Origin: Diplosphaera chodatii
Taxonomy: Eukaryota > Chlorophyta > Trebouxiophyceae > Prasiolales > Stichococcaceae
DNA: 64,000 nt
Assembly: GCA_032358165.1 (NCBI GenBank)
Contig: JAALGY010000031.1
Location: 62,001 to 126,000, forward strand
Direction of reading: 5' to 3'
Position 1 is the stretch's first letter; the number at the start of each line of letters is the position of its first letter. The translations under genes were made by a program, and so were the position numbers. The notes under the pieces were generated by a model, which worked only from the letters and a program-made list of their open reading frames with translations, did no database searches and was not told the origin of the DNA. Of this stretch, positions 1 to 19,195 are shown piece by piece.

Positions 1-1273
1 CTGCTGCGCGCTGGAGACTGCCGCTGTCTGACACCTGGTCAGCATCGCCTGCGCCATGATGGCCCTGATGACTTAGGTGCCGGCCCAATGCAGCAACGAA
101 CGGTGCCTGGAGACAGCTTCGAGCCTGAGACCTATGTGGTGACGCAAGATAGCACGCGGATGGAACAACAGGCGGATTGGCGAAGACTCGGCGTTTGACG
201 TGGCTGGGCAATCGAGATCTGACAAGGTGTGATGTGGCAACCGTCCATCAAAACCCTGAGGTGACCGTGCAGCTCGCACGAGCCCGCTCCGACTGGCCCA
301 CACTCCTCACCACTGCGACCTGCCACTCAACTTGCTACTGGCACCAGTTGCCACACGGCTGTCGTCGCGTATCGCCACAAGCAGCCTGCCCGCTCGTGTT
401 CAGGGTGTTCTGCAGCTTGAATTCGGCAGCCTCGACAAACCGTGCTGCGGCAGGGAGGCAGGCACACGGGCGGCAGCAGCGCATGAAGCCGCTCATGCAG
501 CCGGGCAGGGGCGCAGCGAGTCCAAGGTGAGGGTCTCATCGACGCACAGCGCGGTGGGAGGTTTGCCGCTCCACTCTGGCAATCGCTGAGCAGGCGCAAG
601 CACATGCACGGCAGGCCCGTGCTTGCCAGCAGACCACTGCAGTGTGGTCGATGTGTTCAGACGGCCTACCACCAGCTGTACTCGAGTCCGACTGGGTCTC
701 ATCCTCGGCTGAGCCCAAAAGTCGGCTCATGGGCCGAGTCGTGTTTCGCTTCAACAGGCTCGTGCTGGCTACAGGCCATGCCCTGCCGTCACAGAGATAT
801 GTGCCTTCGTATATCTCTCGCTGCACCTGCCGGCTGAGGGCTGCATATCACCCGGCGTCCGCCGTCAGTAGAAGCTTCACATGTAGTAGGTAGCAGTTCG
901 CGTCCCACCGTCTCACGAGAGTCTTTATACGGCCACAGCCCGGTGCCGTGCGTCCCAGTCCTAGCCTGCGCGTTGGAAGGTAGCGACTGGCAGGGCTATG
1001 CCTGATGTTCGAGCACGGCTGATCGACCACACTGGCCACGTGGGATTCACCTTTGGAGGTTTTCGGCGGCTGCGCTGCTGTCGCGCCGACCGGGCATCAC
1101 ATACCTCACGCCCGAGACATTGTGCCGCTCGCGCAACAGCGCCTGACGCAGTGACGGTCGCTAGCAACCCGTAGCCGTGGCGTCTCGCCCTGCTAACAGA
1201 AGTTAGCCTGCTGACTGGGCTTGCGTGTTGCCCCCTTCTCAGGCCCGCCGCGCCCCGCGCCGGCGGCCTGTCC
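1..1273. other. No gene recognised; upstream region of the polyQ gene
   Basis: No reading frame here has recognisable domains or the strong third-position G/C bias of the genes to the right. A good splice acceptor (pyrimidine tract ending in ttctcag) sits at 1235-1242. The frame between it and the ATG at 1274 is open, so a 5' exon or 5' UTR intron of the next gene may lie in this stretch. Confidence 0.4.
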
Positions 1274-2518
1274 ATGGCCTTCTCCGGCGGCGACGGCGGC
1301 GGCAGCGGCAAGAAGCGCGCCCTGGCGTCGCTGAACCCCTCCGCGCCGGCAGATGTGCTCGCCGGCGCGTTCGGCAGCGCCGACGGCAGCGCCCCGCAGC
1401 AAAAACAGCAGCCCCAGGGCCAGCAGCAGCAGCAGCAGCAGCAAAACCAGCAGCACCAAAAACAGCAGCCGCACCAGCAGCACGGCAAGCTGCCGGCCGG
1501 GGGCCTGACCACCCAGTTCGGCAGCGGCCAGTTCTCCGTCGGCAGCTGCGACGGCTTCCAGCACCCGGACGCCTTTGCGGGCGGCCACTCGTTCGCGCCC
1601 TCGCCGCTGAGCCCCCTGAGCGAGGTGGCGCGGCAGGGCCCGGCCGGCTCCGCGCAGCACAGCCCGCTGTCGGAGGCCCTGGCCATCGGCTCCCACCCGC
1701 GCTACAAGGTGAGGAGCTTGGTGCTTGCCCCGGGCCACTGCAAGTTTGCTGGATCCCTGCAGGTAGCGTTTGCATACTGGGCGGTCGTCCGCAGCAAGTG
1801 CATCTGATCAGACCTTGGGTGCACTGCCCAGGTGCCGCGCCGGCAGCCCGCATCGGCGGCCAACTCCGCCACGGCGGCCAGCCTGACGGCGGCAGCTGCC
1901 GCAGAATTCGAGGACGCTGTCGAGGGTGACGAGGCGGCCGAGGACTCCGCCACAGGGTGGGCCATCTCGGGCACGCCGCCGCACGTCATGACCGCCGCCG
2001 CCGCCGCCGCCGCCATGAGCATGCCCTACGGTCCCGCGTCCCCCGCCTTTGGTGACTTCCGCCCGGTGAGCCTCTACATCGTCAGCTGGCAGCTGCACGC
2101 CCTTGTGAGCTGCATGTCTTCATTCTTCGGACACCATCGCTGCGCAGCACGGTGCTCTCAAGTATGCACGCCCTGAAGGGCAACGCTCGAACTGCAGGGC
2201 TCGGTGTATGAGGGCGCCGGCCGCAAGCTGCGGGGCACCGAGGCGATGCGCATGCGCAATGCGGTGGGTGCCAGCAGCTCGCTTTGCATATGCGCCTCGC
2301 AACATTGTTCACGATGCCTGCATGCACTGCGACCTGTGCTCAGACCGCTCCAGCCGCCAATCCCCCGACCTAGCCTCACCCCTCCTGAGTGTCGCTGTCT
2401 GCAGGTGCTGCGGCAGACGGGCTTCCTGGAGCCGCAGAACTGCGACAACATGTTTTCGGACCACACCGCCGGCGGCACCCCGCCGCAGCACTACCAGCTG
2501 GCAACCTCCGTCAGCTGA
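1274..2518 (+). CDS. Unrecognised polyglutamine/low-complexity protein, 4 exons, about 282 residues
   Basis: I do not recognise this protein. Exons are 1274-1708, 1832-2065, 2198-2263 and 2405-2518. All junctions are phase 0 with GTG donors and cag acceptors, and the coding frame is strongly G/C at third positions. Exon 1 carries a Gly/Ser start, a glutamine-rich tract (about residues 36-63) and Ser-Pro motifs (SPLSPLSE) that could be phosphorylation sites. Exon 2 is alanine-rich with an acidic patch. Exon 3 is basic. The last exon ends in QHYQLATSVS. There is no signal peptide or membrane segment. A nuclear or regulatory role would fit such composition but is only a guess. The ATG at 1274 is the first in frame after a possible acceptor at 1242, so the N-terminus may be longer. 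Confidence 0.6.
1421..1442 (+). repeat. CAG trinucleotide run coding for polyglutamine
   Basis: An uninterrupted CAG run of seven units inside exon 1 of the 1274-2518 gene. It is flanked by further CAA/CAG-rich sequence, giving a glutamine-rich tract. Such runs are prone to length change. Confidence 0.85.
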
Positions 2519-3148
2519 ACACGGCAGATTCACCAACCAAGAGCGCAAGACAGCAGCCGCTGGCCGCACATATAACTTCACAAACACTGAAAACATGTGG
2601 ACTTCTAGAACAGCAGCAGTTCGACCAATTTTTCCTCTGAGCAGCTGGCAGGCGAGTGGAGTGATAACGGACACCCTGGATTGCGGCGTGGCCTGAGCAG
2701 AGTAGTGCAGAGCGACGCAGCTGCGCCTGGCAGACAGCGGCAGCCGCAGAGCTTCAGATGCAGATTCTAGACAGACGGCACCATTTTTCTGACAGACCCT
2801 CGGGCTCAGCTGAATGCTGAAGCATACCTGAGGCAGCAGTGCAGGGTATGCTGCTGGATCCTTGCCCTTGGGTGGGGTGATGGCAGGCGGCCCTGCTGCG
2901 ACAATTTTGGTTGGAGAGGCACGTATACCAGCAGATGTTTATGGTGATATGCCATCCATTTCGAGTGGTGGCACAATGGCAGGGCAGCTGCTCTTCTCAG
3001 CGTTGACTGGTCCCAATTGCGCTGTGGAGCGACACTGTGTTGTTGCGCGGCTCCTTTTTGAGTTGCAGGGCATGCAGCGTCATGTTGCGCTGTTGTGACC
3101 AACAATTTTGATGCTGGCAAGCCCATGTCAGCTGGTCTTGCGCCCGTG

Positions 3149-3153
3149 TGTAA
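3149..3153 (+). terminator. Candidate TGTAA poly(A) signal for the polyQ gene
   Basis: TGTAA, the usual green-algal polyadenylation signal, about 630 nt after the stop at 2518. The distance is long but similar to other genes here. Confidence 0.35.
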
Positions 3154-3366
3154 GCATGGGTGTGTAGCCATGGCGTGATGATGACGACTTACCAGCAGTT
3201 CAGCTCCTTGCCCACTCTTCGGCACTTGCACCGTTCATAATTGGAGGGTACAGGCAGACATACCACAAAGCTGAGTGGTGCTGTCCTGCACATCAAAGAA
3301 TAGCAAATGCTGCTGACACAGTGCAAACACGCCCAGGCAGAGCAAAGCATCAACACTCTACTGCAT

Positions 3367-3380
3367 GTACGGTACCGTAC
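3367..3380. repeat. Perfect 14-bp palindrome GTACGGTACCGTAC
   Basis: The sequence is its own reverse complement and lies in the convergent intergenic region. It could be a dimer binding site or chance. Confidence 0.4.
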
Positions 3381-4006
3381 GCTGCAGAGTCAGCGATCAC
3401 AGCGCAACAGTTTCAGGCAGGGATTCGAGGGCAGCACAGCGGTTCCGTGGCCCAACCTTGGCCACGGTAAGGGACCCCGGGCCTCTGGAGGGTGTGCTCC
3501 CTGCTGCAACCGCTGTCCACTAGGGGGCACCACCATCTGCCTCACGCAGACTGGCGTCCGCCATCGACCGGACACCCCAAGCAAGGCGGCTGCTGGCAGC
3601 ACTGCCGCCAGGCAGCTTGCCGGCGCTGCTATCAAAGCTGCTGTCGTGCCACCGCCAAGCCGGCCGGCTCGCCAGCACGGTGCACTGGGTTCCCTACACC
3701 ACCGCCTCCCGGACGCCGGCCGTCGGGTTGGGCTCCACCGGCAGCGGCTGAGGCGGCGCGGTGCTGTTCACAGGGTTGGCGGCCCGGCCCACCGCATGAG
3801 CCACCGCCACCTGCAGCCAGGTCTCCCCGCGTCAGATCAACATTGAGAGCCCTGCTATGGTTCCGGGGCGCACCCTGCGCAGCTGGTGCGTTGCCGTGAC
3901 GGAACGCAGGGGTCGGGGGCACAGGAAGAACGCTTCCAGACGGTTGACACTTCGGACACCAGAGGAAGCCACAAATGGCAGGCCCACAAGCTGCGGGCGC
4001 CAGGGG

Positions 4007-7000
4007 CTACAGGGTGGGCACACCCACCGCGTCGCGGGTGGCGCCCACGTTGTGGGTGCGCACGATGTTGGCGCCTGACTGCACGCACAGCGCCGCCGCC
4101 GCCGCCGACGCCACATCTCGGTCCGCTGGGTCCTTGTGGCCTGCGCCGGGGTGGCGGGCGTGAGACGGTGTATAGGGAAGCATAGATGTACAGTAGGGTT
4201 CTGAACAAATGGGTGTAGTGAAGTTCTGGACGAACGATCATAGCATCAGAAAACCTTCCACGCCACATCCCAGTTCGCTAGGTCCTGTGCCATGGATGTG
4301 GGCTTCGTACATGGTAGTAGAGGCAGGACCTGGGGAGCCCACGAACTGGAGAATATGCTTACAAATATCCCCGTCAACAGAGCCCGGAGGGCTCTGCGTG
4401 AGAGCCCGGGGCAGTAGGTGAACTGAGCCGCTGGCAGTGCACAAGTGCAGCCTGAGACATCGGCACGCAGTGCTGCCGGCGCAGCACATGCGGAAAGCTG
4501 CTTGTGGTTCAAGCCAGCGATGCAGTATGGCGCAGTGCACGGTGCGAGCTCTGCCGCACCGGCAGGTCTTGAGGGCTGTCCGCGCTCACCTGTGACGAGG
4601 CCCAGGAAGGTTTTGCGGGAGGGGCCGACCAGCAGCGGGGCGTGGCGCAGGGCGCCCCGCAGCGCCGCGCGCAGCCGCGGCAGCCCCGAGATCAGCTGCA
4701 GGTTGCCGTCGCGCGCCTTGGCAAAGCCCAGCCCTGCAGGTCGCCCGCGAGACAGGGATCAAAGCGCCGCAGACGGATGGGCGAACAGCAGGGCGGCTGC
4801 AGGACCTGTGCACCTTTAGACAGCATCGACAATGACCACACGCAACATGGGTGCAGCGCCGTGGGGCGAGCCACTGCGCCGCCAGCCACGACAGCCGGCG
4901 CCTGCGCCCGAGGGCCCACTCGGCATACGTTTGCTGCTGAAGGAGCTCTACTTTACTTGCACGCCCACAGATGTTCGAGGGACACCCAACACATACCTGG
5001 GTCCAGCACCATGCGCCAGGGCTCGATGCCCGCCGCCATCGCGGCCTCCGCCTGGGCCTGCAGCTCCAGGCCCACCTCCGCCGCCACGTCGCCGTACGCG
5101 GTGTTCTCCGGGCTGGTCATGGTGTCCGGGTCCCCCCGGATGTGCATCATCGCGTACGGCACGCCCAGCTGCGCCACCTGCAAACAAGTTTGCCTCGTCC
5201 TCGGTCGACTGCCTGTGGCAACCATGTTGCCCCGTACAGGGAGGCTTCCGCCCCGCAGGGACGCTGGGATGCAGGATGCCAGACAAGACACAGCATACCA
5301 TGCACAGTCCGTATGGCCAGGCTGCAGCGGCAGGCAGCGACCCCGACGCACACTGCGTATGCAGCAGGCGAGGCGAGGTGTACCTCGGCGTGCATGTTCT
5401 CGTCGAACTCGCCGCCAGACACGTCGTTGACCATGTGCGCCCCGGCCGCGATGGCCGAGCGCGCCACCTCGGCGTAGAAAGTGTCCACCGCAATCAGCAC
5501 GTCCCGGAACGCGTCATCTGTCGCCAGCGCCCTGCAGTCCCAGAGGTGAGGGCATCACCCCCAACCACCTCCGTAACAGCTAAGCACTTTGTGAAACGCA
5601 ACGAGTGGCCCCGCAATGCTGCCAGAAAACGGAGCTGCCTGCGGTGCCTTTCGCCGTCTCATCGTGCCTATTGCCACCCGCATATCTCATCACACTCTGC
5701 ATCGCTGAGGAGCATCAAAGAACCATGACAGCGTGGCAACCACTCACGAGATGACGGGCATGACGCGCTGGAGCTCCACTTCCGGGGGGAGGCGCGCCGC
5801 GTGGGGGCGCGTGGACTGGCCGCCCACATCTATGATGTCGACCCCCGCCTCCACCATCTCCCGCGCCCGCCGGATCGCCGCCTCCACCTGCAGCTGCGCA
5901 AATGTGGGGACTGTGACGCGGGACTCCAGGCCGTATGGGCCCCACAACAGCTCAGCAGTTGCGCATGCCAATCCTGCCGCGTCCAGCTGCAGCTGCGACC
6001 CGGGCTGCGGCAGTTGCTCCGGCATAGCGGCAGCACCTGACTGTCACTTCAATTGCATAGCAACCAAAAGGAAGCCTCCTGCCACAGGGTGGGCCTCAGA
6101 GCTGCTATGCATGATGCCTGGCGCTGCAGCCGGACCTTGCTGGGCAGAGTTCACATGAAACCTCAACAGACGCCATCGTCATCACAGGGTGTGCTGCACT
6201 ATGGATGGTTTCGATGATGGAGAACAGCTTGGCGGCACCTCCAGGTAGGCGCCGCCGTCGGAGAAGCTGTCGGGCGTGACTTTGAGGATGTGTTGCGTTT
6301 GTGAAACATTCCGCATGATGGAGAACAGCTGGCGGCACCTCCAGGTAGGCGCCGCCGTCGGAGAAGCTGTCGGGCGTGACGTTGAGGATGCCCATGACCC
6401 AGGGGCGCGCCTGCCACGCCCACAGCGCCCCGTGCCCCAGCGGCAGCACCGCGTGCAGCTCCTCGCCCCCCACCCGCGCCTCCCCTGCTCCACACTCCGG
6501 ACACACCCCTCAGCACACCCGGAGAGGACTGGCCTCCGGGACAATGTGGCGAGCTAGCAGCAGAGGGTTACACACAAGCTGATGCAGACGTGCCGTGATC
6601 GCCACGTTCCCAGAACATCTGCAGACTACTGATGAGTGTCAAGGGTTTGCGCACCTCCTTCTGCCAGCCAGGCCTGCTCCGCACTGTGCAGCATCGCGCG
6701 CAGCCCCCGGCCGCCCGGCAGCCGGTCATCTGCAGGGTTTGCAGGAGAGATGGGTCCGCTGCGGGTATCATATACACGCCTGGCTCCTGCTGTTGACTCT
6801 ACTTCGCAGGTCACAGTACGCTGATTGCGATGCATGTGGGCGGCAAGCGAGGGACTGCAGCCAAGGGACGTGCACTCAATGACATGGCCGTGTGGCGGCT
6901 GCAGCGGCGGCAGCACCCACCGCAGGCGAGGTCGGCCAGCGGGGCCTTGACGAAGCTGCGCTCCTGCCACCGCTTGTGCGGCACCGACAGCGAGCGGTCG

Positions 7001-8069
7001 TGCTCGGTGCCCACCGCCTCCGCCTGCCCATCTGCAAGAATGACACAAGACAACTGGTGACCGACCGGTCGGTACGCATACCATGACATCGGCTGGGGTT
7101 GCGGTAGCAGCCTTGACCATTACATACGCTGGACTGAAGCCCATGAGCGGGCTGGCAGTCTGACCGATGTTCAGCTGGCTGTCCTCGTAGAAGATGACGT
7201 CCAGGTCGATGGGCCGGGGACCGAAGCGCTGCCCGCCAAAGTTGCGGCCTATCGCGCCCTGCGCCACATCGCGAGAACAGCATGTCTGACATGATGCCTT
7301 CGTCGGCTGACTTGGGCTGTGCTATAGCTCAACGCATGCCAGCTGCTGCAGCTCGGCTCAACCTGTGCACACCGCAAGTCTCGGCGCTAAGCTAGTCACC
7401 TCCACGGTTTTGAGCGCCGCCAGCAGCTGGTCAGGGGGCAGCGAGGTGCACGCTGCGACTGCTGTGTTCAGGAACCTGGGCTGGTTCTCCACGTGCGCAG
7501 GTGCCGTCTCGTACAGCCGCGCCCGCCGCACCACCTGCATGGTTGGCATAAGACCGATAGTTGTCAGCAGACGGGGACCAGCCCCTCTACACTACAACAC
7601 GCCAGGGAGCTGCTTTGATGGTGAAACCTGATTGACGTGCACAGCCACGCGTGCCGCAAGGCAACCGCATGTGCGTGTCAATGCTGCCGAAGCCCGTTAC
7701 CTCGATGCCATGCTGTGGGAGCAGCGCCAGAGCTGCCTTGATGTTCTCATACCTATCACCCTGCGGATGCGAAACAGCTGATGAGTCCTTCACAGATGCG
7801 TGGTGCTCAGATTCAAGCAGATACTCGAGTCTCGGACAAAGCCGCAAGCGCTGCGCAGTTGCTTGGCTCTTGACCACGAGCGTCCTCACCGTGTTGGCGC
7901 CAACTGCAATGGCGACGCCCACCGACGGACTGTCGCCTACACCCGCTGCAGCGAAGGTGGCTGGGCCGGGAGCAGCGGCGCCGACATGCAGTGCTCTGCT
8001 GCCCGAAGCTGGCGCTGTGCAGTGGCTGGCGAGCGACCTGCACAGGCGCAGCAGTCGGTCAGACTGCAT
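4007..8069 (-). CDS. HPPK/DHPS: Bifunctional HPPK / dihydropteroate synthase (folate synthesis), 12 exons, 514 residues
   Basis: Folate pathway enzyme. The N-terminal 6-hydroxymethyl-dihydropterin pyrophosphokinase passes its product to the C-terminal dihydropteroate synthase. Exons in gene order: 8069-7890, 7760-7701, 7534-7400, 7258-7165, 7031-6921, 6729-6655, 6484-6339, 5887-5748, 5531-5384, 5177-4997, 4733-4590, 4137-4007; phases match throughout. HPPK (about residues 50-218) shows VAIAVGANT, GDRYENIKAAL, RFGPRPIDLDVIFYE and VPHKRWQERSF. DHPS (about 240-514) shows GILNVTPDSFSDGG, VDIIDVGGQSTRP, NDVSGGEFD, GPSRKTFLGL and a final IVRTHNV. The first 30 residues are Arg/Ser/Leu-rich without acids, like a mitochondrial presequence, as in plant mitochondrial HPPK/DHPS. 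An intron carries a near-copy of the DHPS signature exon. Starts 617 bp from the divergent kinase gene. Confidence 0.93.
6214..6390. repeat. Tandem duplication of part of the DHPS signature exon
   Basis: Copies at 6214-6290 and 6315-6390 differ by a one-base indel and one substitution. The 6315-6390 copy includes the end of the coding exon (NVTPDSFSDGGAYLE) and its donor. The other lies in the following intron and reads KVTPDSFSDGG, so the conserved Asn is Lys. Confidence 0.9.
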
Positions 8070-8686
8070 GCACCTGCATGCAATCTCGAGCTTGCCAAGT
8101 TATACAGCTTGTGAGCTGCAGACAGTCACTACACATCAAATGCATGCACACCCGTCCAGGACGCTGAGCCACGCCCTGCCACGAGCAGCGGACATGGCAG
8201 CCATGGCTCGCGACATGAGCATGTCGAAGACCGCCTGGCTGGTGCGCTGCACTTCAGATCACGACAGAAGCCACATGCAGCTGTTGTTCATGCACTGTAC
8301 GTTCGTGTGCCGCGTATGCTGCCAGCTCGCTCGTCAGGAGACGCAAGTCTCCAACGCTTGTCAAGATGACTGAACAGGCAGTCGCGCACGAAGTGCTTGT
8401 CAAGCGGTGCTCACGAGCGAATCAGGGATCTGCAATGCATGCCAAAGAAGCGATGATGCGAACTGGCTTTGCCGCACTGCAGGAGCAGCCCTCACACTAT
8501 GTGCCATCGCTCTGGCTGCTCAGCCCCCCTGCTTGCCGGGAAAGGGGCATGCAGTTCGAGGCGCGAACCTCTTGATTCGTGCCGACGCTGATGCCTTCCC
8601 TCCTCTGCAGAACTGCGACGAGTCGACACCCAGCAGTACGGTGACATGTCTTGACGCTATTGGGACGTTTCGGGACCATTGGGGTA
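8070..8686. promoter_or_regulatory. Divergent promoter region, HPPK/DHPS (-) and kinase (+)
   Basis: Both genes start outward from this 617-bp stretch, so it must hold both promoters and 5' UTRs. An ATTGG (inverted CCAAT) lies just before the kinase ATG. I see no clear TATA box. Confidence 0.5.
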
Positions 8687-15394
<6,708 letters not shown>

Positions 15395-16285
15395 GGTGTA
15401 GGGGCAGCCCATCAGCGGCAGCAGCATCAGCGACAGTAGCGGCAGGAGCAGGAGGCAGCAGTAGCGGCGGGGATGGCGGCAGCGGCGAATGGTGAGGCGC
15501 GGTGAATGGAGTAGCCGATGGCGGCTCGCAGTGCCAACGTGTGGCATGGGCTGTGCAGCAACAGACGTGCTGGGCAAGGTGCGATACAAACAACAGAGAG
15601 GCATCGTCACAGCAGCATGCAAGCGGCGGCTTGGCAAGCAGATCTTTTTGATAGGCGAGGCGCTGGTCGCAAGGAATGACATTATGGCCATATCCGGCAG
15701 GGCCATCAGTGGTGATGAGAACAAGTGCTCAGCGGCCTGACGGACTGTCCCCTGTCCAGCAAAGGCACACATGTACATTAGCTGACGTATGGTGCTGCAG
15801 CAGGGGCATAATGCAAACTTGAACCTTCTGCTGAACTGGAGCTTTTGGGCAACTCACGATGCGCCATGTTATGCGCGGTGCACATTTGGTTTGGATTTCA
15901 AGTTGGCTGGCATATGCCATGGCACACGGCATCTTAGCTCGGCCTCTGCGACGTCATTGCATGTTTGCAGCGGTGTAAATATTGGAAATGTGCATCTATC
16001 TGGCAGTACACCCGAGGCATGATGTTGGATCTGACGATGACGGTTTGCGGGTTGGTTGCATGTGCTTTCGGACGCACGAATGCAGGCACTCGCTCTGCCC
16101 TCCAAACTACGCATTGCTGTCAAGTCGTGCTGCGCTACGCTGCTTCAGCACCTGGCCCAACTGCAGTGCGAGCCAGACTCCGCCGACGATTCAACCGGCG
16201 GCAGTGTGCACATTGGATTTTGCACCGACTGGAGCCTTCTTGCCGAGCGGGCCAGCCCGTTCACGTTGAGTTCGACGCTGGCAGC
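15395..16285. other. Intergenic between tandem genes
   Basis: Holds the kinase 3' UTR (TGTAA at 15974) and the promoter of the secreted-protein gene at 16286. No convincing gene seen. Confidence 0.5.
15974..15978 (+). terminator. Candidate TGTAA poly(A) signal for the kinase gene
   Basis: TGTAA 580 nt after the kinase stop, in a locally AT-rich stretch. Confidence 0.5.
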
Positions 16286-19164
16286 ATGCGCGTGGCGGTA
16301 GTAACTTTGCTGGCGGTGCTGCTGCCCACAGCAGGTGGTGATTTAGCCAGAGCTGAGGGAGCGGGCTGCATATTGCTGCTCCAAACGGGTTGCTGATGAT
16401 GCAGTGCATTCCCCCTAGGATATGAACATTACCCGTGCAGTGTGCTGTTGCTTCAGCAGGGATCTGCAGACAAGTCAGCAGCTGAGTATGCATCGGAGCC
16501 CGGCACAGTGCCGGGCCATGTATGGCGCTGTATCACAATTGTTGTGGCACCTGTCTGTGCAGTGCTGAGCCAGCGCCCAGGCTTCAACTTCGACGGCCTG
16601 GGCCGCCAGATCGTCAACTCGCCGGCCAAGGCGGCGCCGCGCAATGCAGCAGGTGTCGGCTGGCAGCAGTGTATAGATTCAGTGCGTCTGTGGCAGCCTG
16701 CGTCCTAGTCGCGACAGAAACAACCACAGCTGCATTCACTCCCATCACACCTCTACAGTGTGAGGCTGGTCACTCTGTATCCCATCATTCTCACTGTTGG
16801 CTCCACCTAATTGTAGTGGCTCCAGTGGCGGGGAAGGGCCCACCCGCGCCTGCCGCAGCGGCGGCCGCCAAGCCGGGGCCAGCCGCTGCCAAGCTAGGCA
16901 CAGCAATCCCGACCGCCGCGGGCCTGCCCTCAAGTGCGGGCCTGCCCTCAAGTGCTTTGGTATGCAGCATGGCTGCGGTTGAGCCTATATACCGTGAGCA
17001 GGCTGAGGGCCTGCCGATTTGCACACGCTGGCACATATGTGTACTTTTGCATGGACATGCACCGCGTCCGTACCATACCTGCGCCGGGTGGTCACACTCT
17101 GCTGGCGAAAACGCGACCAGGCATCTGACGCGCCATACTGCCATGCCCCACGATGCGCAGGCCAGGTGACACTGGGTACGTGCACCAAGAGGACGCTCGC
17201 CATGGAGCAGGGCGTGTTCGGCCGCCTGCTGCTGTCGTGCGGCATCGCCGAGAAACCGACGGCAGACTGCTGCAGCATCGTGAGAGCCTCTCGAAGCGCC
17301 AAGGGTGTCAAGCATGTTTTGCACAGCCCATTGATCATGCCGGCAACCATGGTAAGTGCGGCTTGATGTCTGCAGCGGATGGCACTTATGTGCTAACTAA
17401 CACAGCAGTCGACGTCGAGCCTGCTGCACATGTGCCTGCAGGTCAGCCAGCTGTTCAACGAGAAGGCCTACCTTAGCCAGGTGCCGAGCGCATCTTCATG
17501 GACACCCTAGTGCCCGGGCGCTGCTCAGCAATCCCAGCTGCTAAATCAACACCATTGCTTAGACCTTAGGACTCGTCTGTTGCTGGCGCAGTGCCTGTGT
17601 GTGCCAGCGTACTACGACGCCGTGTCGGCGGTCCTGACCGCAAACCAGTCGCCGCTGCTGGCCACGCAGTCGCTGCTGAGTGGGTAAGACCTCCACGCAC
17701 CATACTGTGCAACCCTGGCGCTGCCCTTTGTTCACGTCTGCTGCTTCATGGCATCCCATGTCTGCTACTGTACGTTCTCCTCGAGGTTCCAGACATTGGG
17801 AGCGAGGCAGGTACGGCGACGCTGCAACTCGAAGTGCTCACTAGTTGCAGGCGCTTACAACAGTGTGTTGCTCATGCGCGCAGGCTGCAGACCTGCGGGG
17901 CCCCGCTGCTGGGCGACACCACCGGCTGCTCGGGCGTCGCGGTCAATGTGCAGGCGTGCCTCCCACCCACTGCGCCTTGTGCTCGCTCATGCGCTGGCAA
18001 TGTTGCAGGACATCGAGCTCAGCTGCGAAGCCAGATGAGTGGTGTCGCAGCCACCTGCATACCTCAAGACGCGCTCGAGAGTGCTCGGTGGCCGCTTGGC
18101 TCCTGCAGGCCGCTGACCAGAACGCGCTGTACCCTGCCCTGTACGCATACATCTCCAACGCCACCGCCGACAGCCAGGTGCGTGCTGCTGCTGCTGCTGG
18201 GCTGCGAAGTTTGCGCATCATGTGCACCACTCAGTAGCGGTCAGCAGGTGGCGCAGTGCCGCAGCACAGTGTTGATCAGGTGCCAGTGCATGTCGAGCAA
18301 GCTGATGTGCATGATGTGCAGGCTGTAGATGCCTCCGCGCCTGCTCCCTCATTCACAGTGAACGTCAACCCCCTTATCGCGTCAGCACCGGTGCGGCAAC
18401 CAACACATTCACAATGCCTATGACAGCAGAAGGCGGTGCTGCAGTCCGAGGCCATGTGCTCTGACGCTGAGGCAAAAGCACCCTGATACCTAGCAATGCG
18501 GTCTTGCAGTTGACTTAAAATGCCATGTCCCACACGGTCCTTGAAGACCATACCTGCGGCTGCTGGTTGTGTGCGTGCTCCAAAGCTCGACTATGTGCTT
18601 GTAGGCACTTGCGCCTGGTATCGCTGCTGCAATACGATCCGGTATCCCGCCGCCGCCACCAGCACCTCCGCTCATTGTGCCAGCGCCGCTGGCCACGCTG
18701 CCCGCCACATACGCACCAATTCCAGCGCTGACAACCTACGCGCCAATCGTGGTTCCCCCTGTGGTGCGGCCTATTACCAGGCCTGCTGTATGTGATGTTG
18801 CGACTGTCGTGCATGTGTCATCACGCCGTGCAAGACCACACATACAGGATGGCAGCCACATTGATGCTCTCTGCTGCTCTCTGCTGCACAACCTTGTCGT
18901 GGTGCAGCTGATGTCAACCTCCACCCCTTGCACCTGCAGGTTCTGCCGCCCCCCTCCCTTCCACCCCCTTCATTGCCGCCACCCGCCTCCCCTCCACCCC
19001 GCGCATCCCCGCCACCCCCCGTCGCCGTGCCAGGGTTCAGCCCCCTGCCCCTTAGCCCGACGCCCGCCGCGGCTGTGTCCGGCGTCCGGCTTGCGCCGCC
19101 TGTGGCGGTGTCCGGCGCGCGGCTGGCGCCCCCTGTAGCGGTCTCCGGCGTCAGGCTGGGCAAC

Positions 19165-19195
<31 letters not shown>

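Larger units (their letters stand above)
2519..4006. other. Intergenic, between convergent genes
   Basis: This separates the stop of the polyQ gene (+) from the stop of HPPK/DHPS (-), so it should hold both 3' UTRs. Apart from a TGTAA signal at 3149 and a 14-bp palindrome at 3367, I see nothing convincing. Confidence 0.5.

Noticed and set aside
8551..8580. tRNA-like GTTCGA stretch
   Set aside because: No acceptor, D or anticodon arms can be built around it.
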